Shown here in pieces: positions 1 to 8,598 of a DNA stretch of 64,000 nt (position 1 is the first letter of the stretch; every line of letters begins with the position of its first letter). The position numbers were made by a program, and so were the translations under genes. Source of the stretch: Pseudomonas sp. UBA4617. Lineage in GTDB: Bacteria > Pseudomonadota > Gammaproteobacteria > Pseudomonadales > Pseudomonadaceae. The notes beneath the pieces were generated by a model. The model made no database searches and had not been told where the DNA came from. It saw only the letters and a program-made list of their open reading frames with translations. The stretch is from assembly GCF_002386445.1 (NCBI RefSeq), contig NZ_DGIR01000008.1, positions 22,642-86,641 of the forward strand, written 5' to 3'.

Positions 1-90
1 GGCCTGCCGGCTGTTCTGGTGACTCGGGCCGAGGGTGGCTTCGTCTCCCAAGCTACGCCCGCGTTCGAACGGGCAGTGAAAGGCGAGTGA
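1..90 (+). CDS. C-terminal end of an unidentified protein (partial)
   Basis: The first 29 codons are open in frame 1 and end in TGA at 88-90. Codon choice is typical of the neighbouring genes (CTG, GTG, GCC, GGC). This looks like the last residues of a gene whose body lies upstream of the window, in the same direction as sthA. The tail (LVTRAEGGFVSQ..FERAVKGE) carries no motif I can assign, so function is unknown. The roughly 200 bases between this stop and sthA hold no gene that I can see and probably carry the sthA promoter. Confidence 0.5.
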   Translation, partial: GLPAVLVTRAEGGFVSQATPAFERAVKGE

Positions 91-294
91 AAGCACAAGC
101 AGGGATGATCGCCGCCAGGGAGTGGGTGAACCACATGTAGTGCGGGCGAAACTGGCCTACGACGCGACCAAGGGTTAATGTGCGCGGCGTTCACGCTTGA
201 TTAGACTGCACCCGAATTTTCTCATGGCGCCCCGGCGGCATGATCGCGCCCCGCGAGCGACCGTGGCTTGCGGGCCAGTTCTGAAGGAGTACGC

Positions 295-1689
295 ATGGCT
301 GTCTACAACTACGACGTAGTGGTGCTGGGTTCCGGCCCGGCCGGGGAAGGCGCGGCAATGAACGCCGCCAAAGCAGGGCGCAAGGTAGCGATGGTCGACA
401 GCCGTCGCCAGGTGGGGGGCAACTGCACCCACCTCGGCACCATCCCGTCCAAGGCACTGCGTCACTCGGTGCGGCAGATCATGCAGTTCAACACCAACCC
501 GATGTTCCGTGCCATCGGCGAGCCGCGCTGGTTCTCGTTCCCCGACGTGCTGAAGAGCGCCGAGAAGGTCATCGCCAAGCAGGTGGCCTCGCGCACCGGC
601 TATTACGCCCGTAACCGCGTTGATGTGTTCGTCGGCACCGGCAGCTTCGCCGACGAGCAGACCATCGAAGTGGTCTGCCCGAACGGTGTGGTGGAAAAGC
701 TCAACGCCAAGCACATCATCATTGCCACCGGCTCGCGCCCCTATCGCCCGGCCGACATCGACTTCAACCACCCGCGCGTGTACGACAGCGACACCATCCT
801 CAGCCTCAGCCACACCCCGCGCAAGCTGATCGTGTACGGCGCCGGTGTGATCGGTTGCGAGTACGCCTCGATCTTCAGCGGCCTCGGCGTGCTGGTGGAA
901 CTGGTGGACAACCGTGGTCAGCTGCTGAGCTTCCTCGATTCGGAAATTTCCCAGGCGCTGAGCTACCACTTCAGCAACAACAACATCACCGTACGCCACA
1001 ACGAAGACTACGAGCGTGTCGAAGGCCTGGACAACGGTGTGATCCTGCACCTGAAATCGGGCAAGAAGATCAAGGCCGACGCCTTGCTGTGGTGCAACGG
1101 CCGTACTGGCAACACCGACAAGCTGGGCCTGGAAAATATCGGCATCAAGGTCAACAGCCGCGGCCAGATCGAGGTCGACGAGAGCTACCGCACCAGCGTG
1201 CCGAACATCTACGGCGCCGGTGACGTGATCGGCTGGCCAAGCCTGGCCAGTGCTGCACACGACCAGGGCCGCTCGGCCGCGGGCAGCATCGTCGACAATG
1301 GCAGCTGGCGTTTCGTCAACGACGTGCCGACCGGCATCTACACCATTCCCGAGATCAGCTCGATCGGCAAGAACGAGCAGGAGCTGACCCAGGCCAAGGT
1401 GCCATACGAGGTGGGCAAGGCCTTCTTCAAGAGCATGGCCCGTGCGCAGATTGCCGGCGAGCCGCAAGGCATGCTGAAGATCCTGTTCCATCGCGAAACG
1501 CTGGAAGTGCTGGGTGTGCACTGCTTCGGCTACCAGGCTTCGGAAATCGTCCACATCGGCCAGGCAGTGATGAACCAGCCGGGCGAGCTGAACAACCTGA
1601 AGTACTTCGTCAACACCACGTTCAACTACCCGACCATGGCCGAAGCCTATCGGGTAGCTGCCTACGACGGCCTGAACCGGCTTTTTTGA
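295..1689 (+). CDS. sthA: Soluble pyridine nucleotide transhydrogenase (Si-specific)
   Basis: A 464-residue cytosolic flavoprotein that transfers hydride between NADPH and NAD+, balancing the two nucleotide pools. It belongs to the pyridine nucleotide-disulfide oxidoreductase family. The N-terminal FAD site (VVLGSGPAGEG, about residues 9-19) and the central NAD site (YGAGVIGCEYAS) are present. In place of the family's CxxxxC redox disulfide it has CTHLGTIPSK, with the second Cys replaced by Thr, which separates STH from lipoamide dehydrogenase. The start at 295 follows AAGGAG at a good distance and gives the usual family length; an in-frame upstream start at 268 has no comparable ribosome-binding site. 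The gene is monocistronic and ends at a convergent hairpin facing the glycerophosphodiesterase gene. Confidence 0.96.
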   Translation: MAVYNYDVVVLGSGPAGEGAAMNAAKAGRKVAMVDSRRQVGGNCTHLGTIPSKALRHSVRQIMQFNTNPMFRAIGEPRWFSFPDVLKSAEKVIAKQVASRTGYYARNRVDVFVGTGSFADEQTIEVVCPNGVVEKLNAKHIIIATGSRPYRPADIDFNHPRVYDSDTILSLSHTPRKLIVYGAGVIGCEYASIFSGLGVLVELVDNRGQLLSFLDSEISQALSYHFSNNNITVRHNEDYERVEGLDNGVILHLKSGKKIKADALLWCNGRTGNTDKLGLENIGIKVNSRGQIEVDESYRTSVPNIYGAGDVIGWPSLASAAHDQGRSAAGSIVDNGSWRFVNDVPTGIYTIPEISSIGKNEQELTQAKVPYEVGKAFFKSMARAQIAGEPQGMLKILFHRETLEVLGVHCFGYQASEIVHIGQAVMNQPGELNNLKYFVNTTFNYPTMAEAYRVAAYDGLNRLF

Positions 1690-1693
1690 GCGG

Positions 1694-1722
1694 CTCCGAC
1701 CGGTGGCCTGAGCCGGTCGGAG
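1694..1722. terminator. Hairpin between convergent sthA and the GDPD gene
   Basis: A perfect 10-bp inverted repeat (CTCCGACCGG / CCGGTCGGAG) with a 9-base loop lies between two converging genes. There is no clear T-tract on either side, so it could be a bidirectional terminator or a transcript-end stabilising stem. Confidence 0.55.
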
Positions 1723-1731
1723 AGACCGATT

Positions 1732-2454
1732 TCAACCCTGCCCGAGGGTGGTCTTGGCCAAACCGGGAAAGTCTGTAATCAGGCTGTCCACGCCAAAGTC
1801 AGCGAGCCGGCGCATCAGTGCCGGTTCGTTGACCGTCCATACCGACACGTGCAGCCCCTGGCCCTGCGCTTTCAACAGGCGCTCCGGCGTGCACAGTGTC
1901 CAGTTCAATGCCAGCAGGTCGCAGCCGTAGTTCTGTGCCACCTTCAGCGGGTCGAGCCAGGCGTATTCGGCCACCAGCCCGCGTTGCACATCCGGCACCA
2001 GTTCCTGTGCGGCGCCCAGCACTTCGCGCGAGCTCGAGGTGATGGTCACCTTGTCCAGCAGGCCGTACTGCTGGGCCAGTTCACGGATCGCCAGCACGGT
2101 GGTGGCGGCGCGGGTGCGTGAGGCGCTTTTCACTTCCAGCTGCCAGTGCTCGAACGGGCATTTCTGGAACAGCTCTTCCAGCCGCGGGATCGGGCAGGGC
2201 TGGACGTGGCCAGGGCCGCCTTTGCGCGCGTCGATCCTGACCAGGTCGGCGGCCGCGTGTTCGACCACCTTGCCGCGCTTGCCGGTGGTGCGCTTGAGGG
2301 TGGGGTCGTGGATCACCATCAGCTCGTTGTCGGCCGACAGGTGCAGGTCCAGCTCGCAGCGGGTCACGCCGTGAGCCAGGCACTGCTGGAAGCTCTTCAG
2401 GGTATTCTCGGGCGCTTCGCCCTTGGCGCCGCGATGGCCGTAGATCAGGGTCAC
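1732..2454 (-). CDS. ugpQ: Glycerophosphodiester phosphodiesterase (cytosolic, UgpQ type)
   Basis: A 240-residue GDPD-family enzyme that hydrolyses deacylated phospholipid diesters to glycerol-3-phosphate and an alcohol. The N-terminal signature YGHRGAKGEAPENTL (catalytic His and the Glu-Asn metal/substrate residues), the second HDPTLKRTTGK motif and the C-terminal VWTVNEP strand are all present. There is no signal peptide, which fits the short cytosolic UgpQ group rather than periplasmic GlpQ. It is transcribed toward sthA and lies just downstream of the PilZ gene on the same strand with a 32-base gap, so the two may be cotranscribed. Confidence 0.92.
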   Translation of the reverse strand: MTLIYGHRGAKGEAPENTLKSFQQCLAHGVTRCELDLHLSADNELMVIHDPTLKRTTGKRGKVVEHAAADLVRIDARKGGPGHVQPCPIPRLEELFQKCPFEHWQLEVKSASRTRAATTVLAIRELAQQYGLLDKVTITSSSREVLGAAQELVPDVQRGLVAEYAWLDPLKVAQNYGCDLLALNWTLCTPERLLKAQGQGLHVSVWTVNEPALMRRLADFGVDSLITDFPGLAKTTLGQG

Positions 2455-2486
2455 GTTCGTTCCTTCAAATCAGGGAAAAGTTGGGC

Positions 2487-3071
2487 TCAGGAGGCGGGGT
2501 CGTTCTGTTCCAGCTGCTGGCGCCGTTGTTGCTGCTGGCGCTGCAGGATGTAGCGGGCCAGTAATTGACGCTGGGCGTCGGTCATGTCGGTGAATTCGCT
2601 GCCGACCTCGAAGCCGCCCTGCGGGCGCGGGTCGCAATGGGTAATCTTGCCGCGCAGCAGCAAACCATGGGCGCGTGGCATCAGCACCATCTTCACTTTC
2701 ACCCGGGTACCGGGGGCCAGCCGCGTGGCTTGCGTGAATTCGATGCCGCCCTCGGAAATGACTACCGGCTGGAGTTGGCCCACTTCGCCGATCAGGGTTT
2801 GGGCGACCACCGCGCTGAGCAGGTCGAGGCGTTTGTTCTGCGCACGCAGGAATGCGGCGAGGGTGCGGTCCTTTTCGCTCAACTGGCGTAGCAGGTGCTG
2901 CGACTCGAAGTCGGACAGGTGCAGCTCGCTGAGCAGGTTGAACAGCGGCGAATCATCTTGCAACACATCTGGGTCAAGGGCTTCGGCCGCGCTGAGGGGG
3001 CTGATTTGAAGTGCGATCTGATCTTCGATGCGGTAGTATTCGCGGCGATCTTCTTCGTCTAATGTCGTCAT
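2487..3071 (-). CDS. PilZ-domain protein with long N-terminal region
   Basis: A 194-residue protein starting MTTLDEEDRREYYRIE. Residues 10-14 (REYYR) match the RxxxR c-di-GMP motif. The second PilZ motif, expected as D/NxSxxG, reads VISEGG near residue 110, so the acidic or Asn position is not conserved and ligand binding is uncertain. About 90 mostly helical residues separate the two motifs, and the C-terminus is Gln-rich (LQRQQQQRRQQLEQ). The start at 3071 was chosen because it precedes the PilZ motif; longer in-frame readings run antisense through lolC and are not credible. It is divergent from lolC. A role as a c-di-GMP responsive adaptor is inference from the family. Confidence 0.8.
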   Translation of the reverse strand: MTTLDEEDRREYYRIEDQIALQISPLSAAEALDPDVLQDDSPLFNLLSELHLSDFESQHLLRQLSEKDRTLAAFLRAQNKRLDLLSAVVAQTLIGEVGQLQPVVISEGGIEFTQATRLAPGTRVKVKMVLMPRAHGLLLRGKITHCDPRPQGGFEVGSEFTDMTDAQRQLLARYILQRQQQQRRQQLEQNDPAS

Positions 3072-3164
3072 GGCGAACCCAAGGTAGCGGCGGTGGTCCG
3101 AGTGTAAAGCCGCCGTAGGCGCCTCGCCACAAGGACGTTCCCTTTCATCCGAACAAGCCCCGAC

Positions 3165-4415
3165 ATGTTCAGACCTCTTTTCGCATTCATCGGCACGCGT
3201 TATACCCGTGCCAAACGTCGCAATCACTTCGTCTCGTTCATTTCCCTGACCTCGATGATCGGCCTCGCCCTGGGCGTGGTGGTGATGATCGTGGTGCTCT
3301 CGGTGATGAACGGTTTCGACCACGAGATGCGCACCCGCGTGCTGGGCATGATCCCGCATGCCACGCTGGAGAGCGGCCAGCCCATAGCCGACTGGCCGGC
3401 CCTTGCCCAACAAGTAAAGCAGAATCCGCAGGTACTGGCGGTTGCGCCGTTCACCCAGATGCAGGGCCTGCTGACCCATGACGGCAAGGTGCAGAAGGTG
3501 CTGCTCAACGGCATCGACCCGGCTCGCGAGCGCGAGGTGTCGATCATCGACAAGTTCGTCCTGCAGGGCCGCCTCGACCAGCTGGCGCCGGGCGAGTGGG
3601 GCATCATGATCGGCGACAAGGCCGCGACCAAGCTGGGGGTTTCGATCGGCGACAAGCTCACCTTTGTCGCCCCCGAGGTCAGCGTGACCCCGGCCGGCAT
3701 GTTCCCGCGCATGAAGCGCTTCACCGTGGTCGGTACCTTCCACGTCGGGGCGGGCGAGATCGACGGCTACCTGGGCCTGACCAACATCAGTGACCTGTCC
3801 CGCCTGCACCGCTGGAAACCCGACCAGGTGCAGGGCCTGCGTCTGAAGTTCGACGACCTGTTCCAGGCGCCGCGCGTGGCCTGGGACATCGCCCAGCGCC
3901 TGGGTGAGCAGGAGTTCTACAGCCGTGACTGGACCCGCACCCATGGCAACCTGTACCAGGCGATCCGCATGGAAAAGGCCATGATCGGCCTGCTGTTGCT
4001 GCTGATCGTCGCGGTGGCGGCATTCAACATCATTTCCACCCTGGTGATGGTGGTCAACGACAAGCGCGGCGACATTGCCATCCTGCGCACCCTGGGCGCC
4101 ACGCCCGGGCAGATCATGCTCATCTTCATGGTCCAGGGCACGGTGATCGGGGTGATCGGTACCCTGATCGGCGCCGTGGTCGGGATCGTCGCCGCGCTGA
4201 ATGTCAGTGCGGTGATCGCCGGCATCGAGAAACTGATCGGGCACAAGTTCCTCAATGCCGACGTGTACTTCATCGATTACCTGCCGTCGCAGATCCAGGC
4301 CCAGGACGTGTACATGGTCTGTGCCGCGGCGCTGGTCCTGAGTTTCTTCGCCACCCTGTACCCGGCCTGGCGTGCGGCGCGCACCCAGCCTGCAGAGGCG
4401 CTACGTTATGAGTGA
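3165..4415 (+). CDS. lolC: Lipoprotein-releasing ABC transporter permease LolC
   Basis: A 416-residue inner-membrane permease of the LolCDE complex, which extracts outer-membrane lipoproteins from the inner membrane and hands them to LolA. It has an N-terminal membrane helix with the family sequence VVMIVVLSVMNGFDHEM, a large periplasmic domain (about residues 50-260), and three C-terminal membrane helices including IISTLVMVVNDKRGDIAILRTLGA, the LolD coupling segment. It is closely similar to the second permease at 5167, showing an old duplication (MFRPL..FIG.RYTRAKRRNHF at both N-termini). The 3' end overlaps lolD by 8 bases, implying translational coupling. Confidence 0.93.
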   Translation: MFRPLFAFIGTRYTRAKRRNHFVSFISLTSMIGLALGVVVMIVVLSVMNGFDHEMRTRVLGMIPHATLESGQPIADWPALAQQVKQNPQVLAVAPFTQMQGLLTHDGKVQKVLLNGIDPAREREVSIIDKFVLQGRLDQLAPGEWGIMIGDKAATKLGVSIGDKLTFVAPEVSVTPAGMFPRMKRFTVVGTFHVGAGEIDGYLGLTNISDLSRLHRWKPDQVQGLRLKFDDLFQAPRVAWDIAQRLGEQEFYSRDWTRTHGNLYQAIRMEKAMIGLLLLLIVAVAAFNIISTLVMVVNDKRGDIAILRTLGATPGQIMLIFMVQGTVIGVIGTLIGAVVGIVAALNVSAVIAGIEKLIGHKFLNADVYFIDYLPSQIQAQDVYMVCAAALVLSFFATLYPAWRAARTQPAEALRYE

Positions 4416-5106
4416 GTCGCGCATGAGTGATAAAGCCGTTCTGAGTTGCCGCAACCTGGGCAAGTCCTACGACGAGGGCCCGGAGTCGGTGCAGGTACTG
4501 TCCGGTCTCAACCTCGAGCTGCACGCCGGTGAGCGCGTGGCTATCGTCGGCAGCTCAGGCTCCGGCAAGAGTACCTTGCTCAACCTGCTGGGCGGCCTCG
4601 ACCGGCCGACCCAGGGCAGCGTCTGGCTGGCTGGCGAGGAGCTGTCGGCGCTGGGCGAGCGGGCGCGTGGCCTGCTGCGCAACCGGGAACTGGGCTTTGT
4701 CTACCAGTTCCACCACCTGCTGCCGGAATTCACCGCCATCGAGAACGTGTGCATGCCGTTGCTGATCGGCCGTACCCCGATTCCCGAGGCCCGCGAGCGT
4801 GCCGAGGCGCTGCTCAAACGTGTCGGCCTGGCCCACCGCTTCAACCACAAACCGGCCGAGCTGTCCGGCGGCGAGCGCCAGCGGGTGGCGATTGCCCGGG
4901 CGCTGGCCAACCGCCCGGGTCTGGTGATGCTCGACGAGCCGACCGGCAACCTCGATCACCACACCGCGCAAGGCATCCAGGAATTGATGCAGGAACTTTC
5001 CAGTGCTTCGCGCACCGCGTTCCTGGTGGTGACCCACGACCTTAACCTGGCACGCCAGATGGATCGCGTGCTGAAGCTCGACGACGGTCACCTGGTGGCG
5101 ATCTGA
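4408..5106 (+). CDS. lolD: Lipoprotein-releasing ABC transporter ATPase LolD
   Basis: A 232-residue ABC ATPase that powers LolCE. Walker A (GSSGSGKSTLLNLLGG), signature LSGGERQRVAIARAL, Walker B LVMLDEPTGNLD and the switch His (VVTHD) are all present. The start at 4408 overlaps the lolC stop; an internal ATG at 4423 (MSDKAVL) gives 227 residues and is also possible. A hairpin followed by four T's comes directly after the stop and before the second permease gene. Confidence 0.95.
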   Translation: MSESRMSDKAVLSCRNLGKSYDEGPESVQVLSGLNLELHAGERVAIVGSSGSGKSTLLNLLGGLDRPTQGSVWLAGEELSALGERARGLLRNRELGFVYQFHHLLPEFTAIENVCMPLLIGRTPIPEARERAEALLKRVGLAHRFNHKPAELSGGERQRVAIARALANRPGLVMLDEPTGNLDHHTAQGIQELMQELSSASRTAFLVVTHDLNLARQMDRVLKLDDGHLVAI

Positions 5107-5115
5107 TCGACTGCA

Positions 5116-5140
5116 CGGGGTGGCGGCGCCGCCCCGTTTT
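5116..5140 (+). terminator. Terminator-like hairpin between lolD and lolE
   Basis: CGGGGTGGCG pairs with CGCCGCCCCG (near-perfect, 5116-5136) and is followed by TTTTCCTGTTTTC. This has the form of an intrinsic terminator inside what would otherwise be the lolCDE operon. Confidence 0.6.
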
Positions 5141-5166
5141 CCTGTTTTCATTGGGTGTTTCCGTAC

Positions 5167-6408
5167 ATGTTCAGACCCTTGCCCATCTTCATCGGCGCGC
5201 GCTATACCCGAGCCAAGCGCCGCAACCACTTCATCTCGTTCATCTCGATGACCTCGATGATCGGCCTGTCGCTGGGTGTGCTGGCGATGATCGTGGTGCT
5301 GTCGGTGATGAACGGTTTCCAGCGTGAAATGAGCTCGCGCATTCTCGGCCTGGTGCCACATGCCGCCGTGCTTGGCGTGCAGCCGCTGGACAACTGGCAC
5401 AAGGTGGCCGATGCTGCCCTGCAGGACCCGGCGGTGATGGCGGCAGCGCCAATTACCGAAATGGAAGGCATGCTCTCGTACAAGGGGGCGATGCAGCCGA
5501 TTCAGGTCGGCGGTATCGACCCGGCCGAGGAGGGCAAAGTCTCGATCGTGGGCCAGCACATCGTCCAGGGGCGCCTGCAGGACCTGCAGCCGGGTGAGTT
5601 CGGTGTGGTCATCGGCGAGCTGACCGCGCGCCGCTTTCGCCTCAACACCGGTGACAAGCTGACCCTGATCGTGCCGGAAATCAGCAAGGAGCCCGGCGGC
5701 ATCACCCCGCGCATGCAGCGCCTGACCGTGGTCGGCATCTTCAAGGTGGGGGCCGAGCTGGACGGCTCGCAGGCCTACATCCATGTGGCCGATGCTGGCG
5801 CCATGCAGCGCTGGGCGCCGGGCCAGGTGCAGGGCGTGCGCCTGAAGCTGCACGACCTGTATGCCGCGCCGCAGGTGTCCAAGGCCATCGCTGCCAGGCT
5901 GGGCGATGCCTACCGTGCCGATGACTGGTCCCATACCCAGGGCAGCCTGTTCAGCGCCATGAAGATGGAAAAGACCATGATCGGCCTGCTGTTGATGATG
6001 ATCATCGCGGTTGCCGCGTTCAACATCATCGCCACCCTGGTGATGGTGGTGAACGACAAGGGCCCGGACATCGCCATCCTGCGCACCCTGGGTGCCACAC
6101 CGGCGCAGATCATGGGTACGTTCATGGTCCAGGGCAGCCTGATCGGCATTGTCGGCACGCTGATTGGCGGCGTGCTGGGGGTAATTGCGGCGTTCAATGT
6201 CAGCCAGATCGTCGGCTGGCTGGAGCGGGTGAGCGGGCAGCACATCTTTACTTCGGATGTGTACTTCATCAGCAGCCTGCCATCGCAGTTGCAGTGGGGG
6301 GATGTGGCGATCATCTGTACGGCCGGGTTGGTGATGAGCTTCCTCGCGACCATCTATCCGGCTTATCGCGCGTCGCAGGTGCAGCCGGCGATTGGCCTGG
6401 CGGTCTGA
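5167..6408 (+). CDS. lolE: Lipoprotein-releasing ABC transporter permease LolE
   Basis: A 413-residue second permease of the Lol complex, homologous along its whole length to LolC at 3165. It has the same N-terminal helix (VLAMIVVLSVMNGFQREM), a periplasmic domain, and the C-terminal helices with IIATLVMVVNDKGPDIAILRTLGA. The start at 5167 (MFRPLPIFIG) is aligned with LolC's start; an in-frame ATG at 5155 adds four residues. It is separated from lolD by about 60 bases containing a terminator-like hairpin. LolC and LolE roles are assigned by gene order as in other pseudomonads; the sequence alone does not tell which binds LolA. Confidence 0.92.
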   Translation: MFRPLPIFIGARYTRAKRRNHFISFISMTSMIGLSLGVLAMIVVLSVMNGFQREMSSRILGLVPHAAVLGVQPLDNWHKVADAALQDPAVMAAAPITEMEGMLSYKGAMQPIQVGGIDPAEEGKVSIVGQHIVQGRLQDLQPGEFGVVIGELTARRFRLNTGDKLTLIVPEISKEPGGITPRMQRLTVVGIFKVGAELDGSQAYIHVADAGAMQRWAPGQVQGVRLKLHDLYAAPQVSKAIAARLGDAYRADDWSHTQGSLFSAMKMEKTMIGLLLMMIIAVAAFNIIATLVMVVNDKGPDIAILRTLGATPAQIMGTFMVQGSLIGIVGTLIGGVLGVIAAFNVSQIVGWLERVSGQHIFTSDVYFISSLPSQLQWGDVAIICTAGLVMSFLATIYPAYRASQVQPAIGLAV

Positions 6409-6425
6409 TGTCTGCTTGAGATACT

Positions 6426-6445
6426 GGGGGCGCAGAGCCGCCCCC
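6426..6445. terminator. Convergent hairpin between lolE and the sensor kinase gene
   Basis: A GGGGGCG / CGCCCCC perfect 7-bp stem with a 6-base loop, located in the 40-base gap between two converging genes. Confidence 0.5.
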
Positions 6446-6448
6446 GGT

Positions 6449-7801
6449 TTACCGCTTTTCAGTGAACACGATGACGAACCGTGTCCAGCCATCCTCGCAC
6501 TCAGCTCGAATGCTTCCACCATGGGCCTGCACGATCGACCGCGTAATCGCCAGCCCCAACCCTGCATGTTCGCTGCTGCCCTCCCGCCGTGCGGGGTCCA
6601 CCCGGTAGAAGCGGTCGAACAACCGCGGCAACGTTGACGGGGCGATGGCCGTCCCGGTATTGGCCACGCAAAGCGTCGGCCCCGGCGCCAGCGTCACCCG
6701 TATCTGCCCACCCGCCGGGGTAAAGCGCAAGGCATTGTCGAGCAGGTTGGACAACGCCCGGCGCAGCATGTGCCGGTCGCCCTGCAGCCAGGCCTCACCC
6801 TCGCGCGACAGCTGCACGTTGCTGTCCTCGGCCAGCGGGGCGTAGTACTCCAGCAGCGCATCCACTTCCTCATGCAGCACCAGCGGCGTGTGCCCCGGCA
6901 TCAGCAGGCCATGGTCGGCCTTGGCCAGGAACAGCATGTCGTTGACCATCTGCGCCATCCGCTGCAACTCCTCCAGGTTGCCATGCAGGGCCTCACGATA
7001 TTCCTCGAGGCTGCGTGGGCGGGTGAGGGTGACCTGGGTATGGGTCAGCAGGTTGGACAGCGGCGTGCGCAGCTCGTGGGCAATATCGGCAGAGAATGCT
7101 GACAGGCGCTGGAAGGCATTGTCCAGGCGCTGCAACATGGCGTTCATGGCAGTGGCCAGCTCGGCCAGTTCTTCGGGCATCTGCGCCACCGGCAGGCGGG
7201 TGGTCAGCGACCGCGCCGACACGCTGGCGGCGACCTGGCCCATCTGCCGCAACGGGCGTAGCCCACGGCGTGCGGCCCAGGCACCGAGCAGCGCGGTGGC
7301 CAGCGCCGACAGGCCGACCGTCAACCAGATCAGGCGCTGCATGCCCTGCAGGAAGTGCTGGTGGTGGGTGATATCCAGGTACAGGGTCAGTTGCGGCGAC
7401 TGCGCGGCGTCTTGTACCAGGTACCCGGCCAGGCTGCGGTAGTCCGTGCCTTGCTCCTGCAAGGTCGCCAGCCCGTCGGGCAGCGGAGCCCGGGGCAGGC
7501 CCGTGCGGCTTTCGAACCAGGTAGCACCGTCGCTGCCGCTGATGCGCAGGGCCAGGTCAGCCTGATGGCCCAGTTCATCGCGCAGGGCGGGCAGGCGCGC
7601 CTGCAGCTCGGCCGGGGTGGTGATGCCGGCCAGCTGGGTGCGGAACAGCGACAGGCGCGAGTCCAGCAGTTGCTGGTCCAGTTCAACGAAGTGCCGTGCG
7701 CTGGCCTGGCTGAAGACCAAGCCTGCGCCGAGCGAGACGGCGGCAGTGCAGGCGGCGAACAGCAGGGCCAGGCGGCTGCCGAGGGACACCTGGCGGATCA
7801 T
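6449..7801 (-). CDS. Heavy-metal type sensor histidine kinase
   Basis: A 450-residue inner-membrane kinase of the CusS/CopS/IrlS type. TM1 covers about residues 9-30, a periplasmic sensor region of about 130 residues follows, then TM2 (LIWLTVGLSALATALLGAW), a HAMP domain (PLRQMGQVAASVSA), the H-box FSADIAHELRTPLSNL, the N-box NLLDNALRFTP and a glycine-rich G-box (AGLGLAITRSIV). The start at 7801 overlaps the stop of the response regulator gene by 4 bases (ATGA), so the two are translationally coupled. The signal is not determined by sequence. A copper-type box upstream of the operon makes copper or silver the first guess. Confidence 0.87.
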   Translation of the reverse strand: MIRQVSLGSRLALLFAACTAAVSLGAGLVFSQASARHFVELDQQLLDSRLSLFRTQLAGITTPAELQARLPALRDELGHQADLALRISGSDGATWFESRTGLPRAPLPDGLATLQEQGTDYRSLAGYLVQDAAQSPQLTLYLDITHHQHFLQGMQRLIWLTVGLSALATALLGAWAARRGLRPLRQMGQVAASVSARSLTTRLPVAQMPEELAELATAMNAMLQRLDNAFQRLSAFSADIAHELRTPLSNLLTHTQVTLTRPRSLEEYREALHGNLEELQRMAQMVNDMLFLAKADHGLLMPGHTPLVLHEEVDALLEYYAPLAEDSNVQLSREGEAWLQGDRHMLRRALSNLLDNALRFTPAGGQIRVTLAPGPTLCVANTGTAIAPSTLPRLFDRFYRVDPARREGSSEHAGLGLAITRSIVQAHGGSIRAECEDGWTRFVIVFTEKR

Positions 7802-8478
7802 GCCTCGCGCTCTTCGAGGACGTAGCCCATGCCGCGTACGGTGTGAATCAGCTTGTTCGGGTGCGGGTCGTCGATCTTCAGGCGCAGGCGGCGGATTGCA
7901 ACCTCGATCACATTGGTGTCGCTGTCGAAATTCATGTCCCACACCTGAGAGGCGATCAGCGATTTGGGCAACACCTCGCCCTGGCGGCGCAGCAGCAGTT
8001 CGAGCAGGGCGAACTCCTTGGCGGTCAGGTCGATGCGCTGGCCGGCACGCTCGGCGCGGCGACGGATCAGGTCCAGGCGCAGGTCGGCCAGGCTCAGGGT
8101 GGTGTCCTGGCAGGGGCTGCTGCCCCGGCGCAACAGGCTGCGCACCCGTGCCAGCAGTTCGGAGAAGGCGAACGGCTTGACCAGGTAATCATCGGCGCCC
8201 AGCTCCAGTCCGTGTACCCGGTCTTCGATGGCGTCGCGGGCGGTGAGGAACAGCACCGGTGTATCCATGCCGGCCTGGCGTACGGCCTGGAGAATCTGCC
8301 AGCCGTCCCGCCCGGGCAGCATCACGTCGAGAATCAGCAGGTCGTGGTCGCCGGTCAGGGCCAGGAACTGGCCGGTCTCGCCATCGGTGGCCAGCTCGGT
8401 GGCGAAGCCGGCTTCGTTCAGGCCCTGGCTCAGGTATTGGCCGGTGCGGGCCTGGTCTTCGACGATCAGCAGTTTCAT
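7798..8478 (-). CDS. OmpR-family heavy-metal response regulator (CopR/CusR type)
   Basis: A 226-residue regulator with an N-terminal receiver domain (acidic pocket ED at residues 7-8, phospho-acceptor Asp51 in LLILDVMLP, Lys in YLVKPF) and a C-terminal winged helix (LTAKEFALLELLLRRQGEV..VIEVAIRRLRLKIDDP..IHTVRGMGYVLEE). It is first in a two-gene operon with the sensor kinase. A TGACAA-AG-TTGTAA element about 120 bases upstream resembles the binding site of this regulator group and suggests autoregulation. No metal efflux genes are adjacent, so the regulon lies elsewhere or is small. Confidence 0.92.
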   Translation of the reverse strand: MKLLIVEDQARTGQYLSQGLNEAGFATELATDGETGQFLALTGDHDLLILDVMLPGRDGWQILQAVRQAGMDTPVLFLTARDAIEDRVHGLELGADDYLVKPFAFSELLARVRSLLRRGSSPCQDTTLSLADLRLDLIRRRAERAGQRIDLTAKEFALLELLLRRQGEVLPKSLIASQVWDMNFDSDTNVIEVAIRRLRLKIDDPHPNKLIHTVRGMGYVLEEREA

Positions 8479-8506
8479 TGGGTTGCATTAGCTCCAGGTA
8501 GCGGCG

Positions 8507-8547
8507 CTGTCACGGTGGGAGCCGCAAGCGCGCTCCCACAGTGACAG
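8507..8547. repeat. Long imperfect hairpin upstream of the response regulator gene
   Basis: CTGTCAC and GTGACAG form the outer 7-bp stem and GTGGGAGC / GCTCCCAC an inner 8-bp stem, with one mismatch between them. It lies in the 5' untranslated region of the response regulator transcript. It could be a REP-like element or a leader structure; no further copy was seen in the window. Confidence 0.5.
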
Positions 8548-8598
8548 TACAGGGCTTTGGCCAAGATGATACGTGACCAGGCAGCCGCCCGCGCAAAC

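Noticed and set aside
175..1554. Long open frame antisense to sthA (459 residues)
   Set aside because: Composition is rich in His, Val, Ala and Asp, typical of antisense frames in GC-rich genes; no ribosome-binding site or family motif, and sthA on the other strand is certain.
2487..4244. Long N-terminal extension of the PilZ protein reaching into lolC
   Set aside because: The extension runs antisense through lolC and is low complexity; the ATG at 3071 starts right at the PilZ motif.
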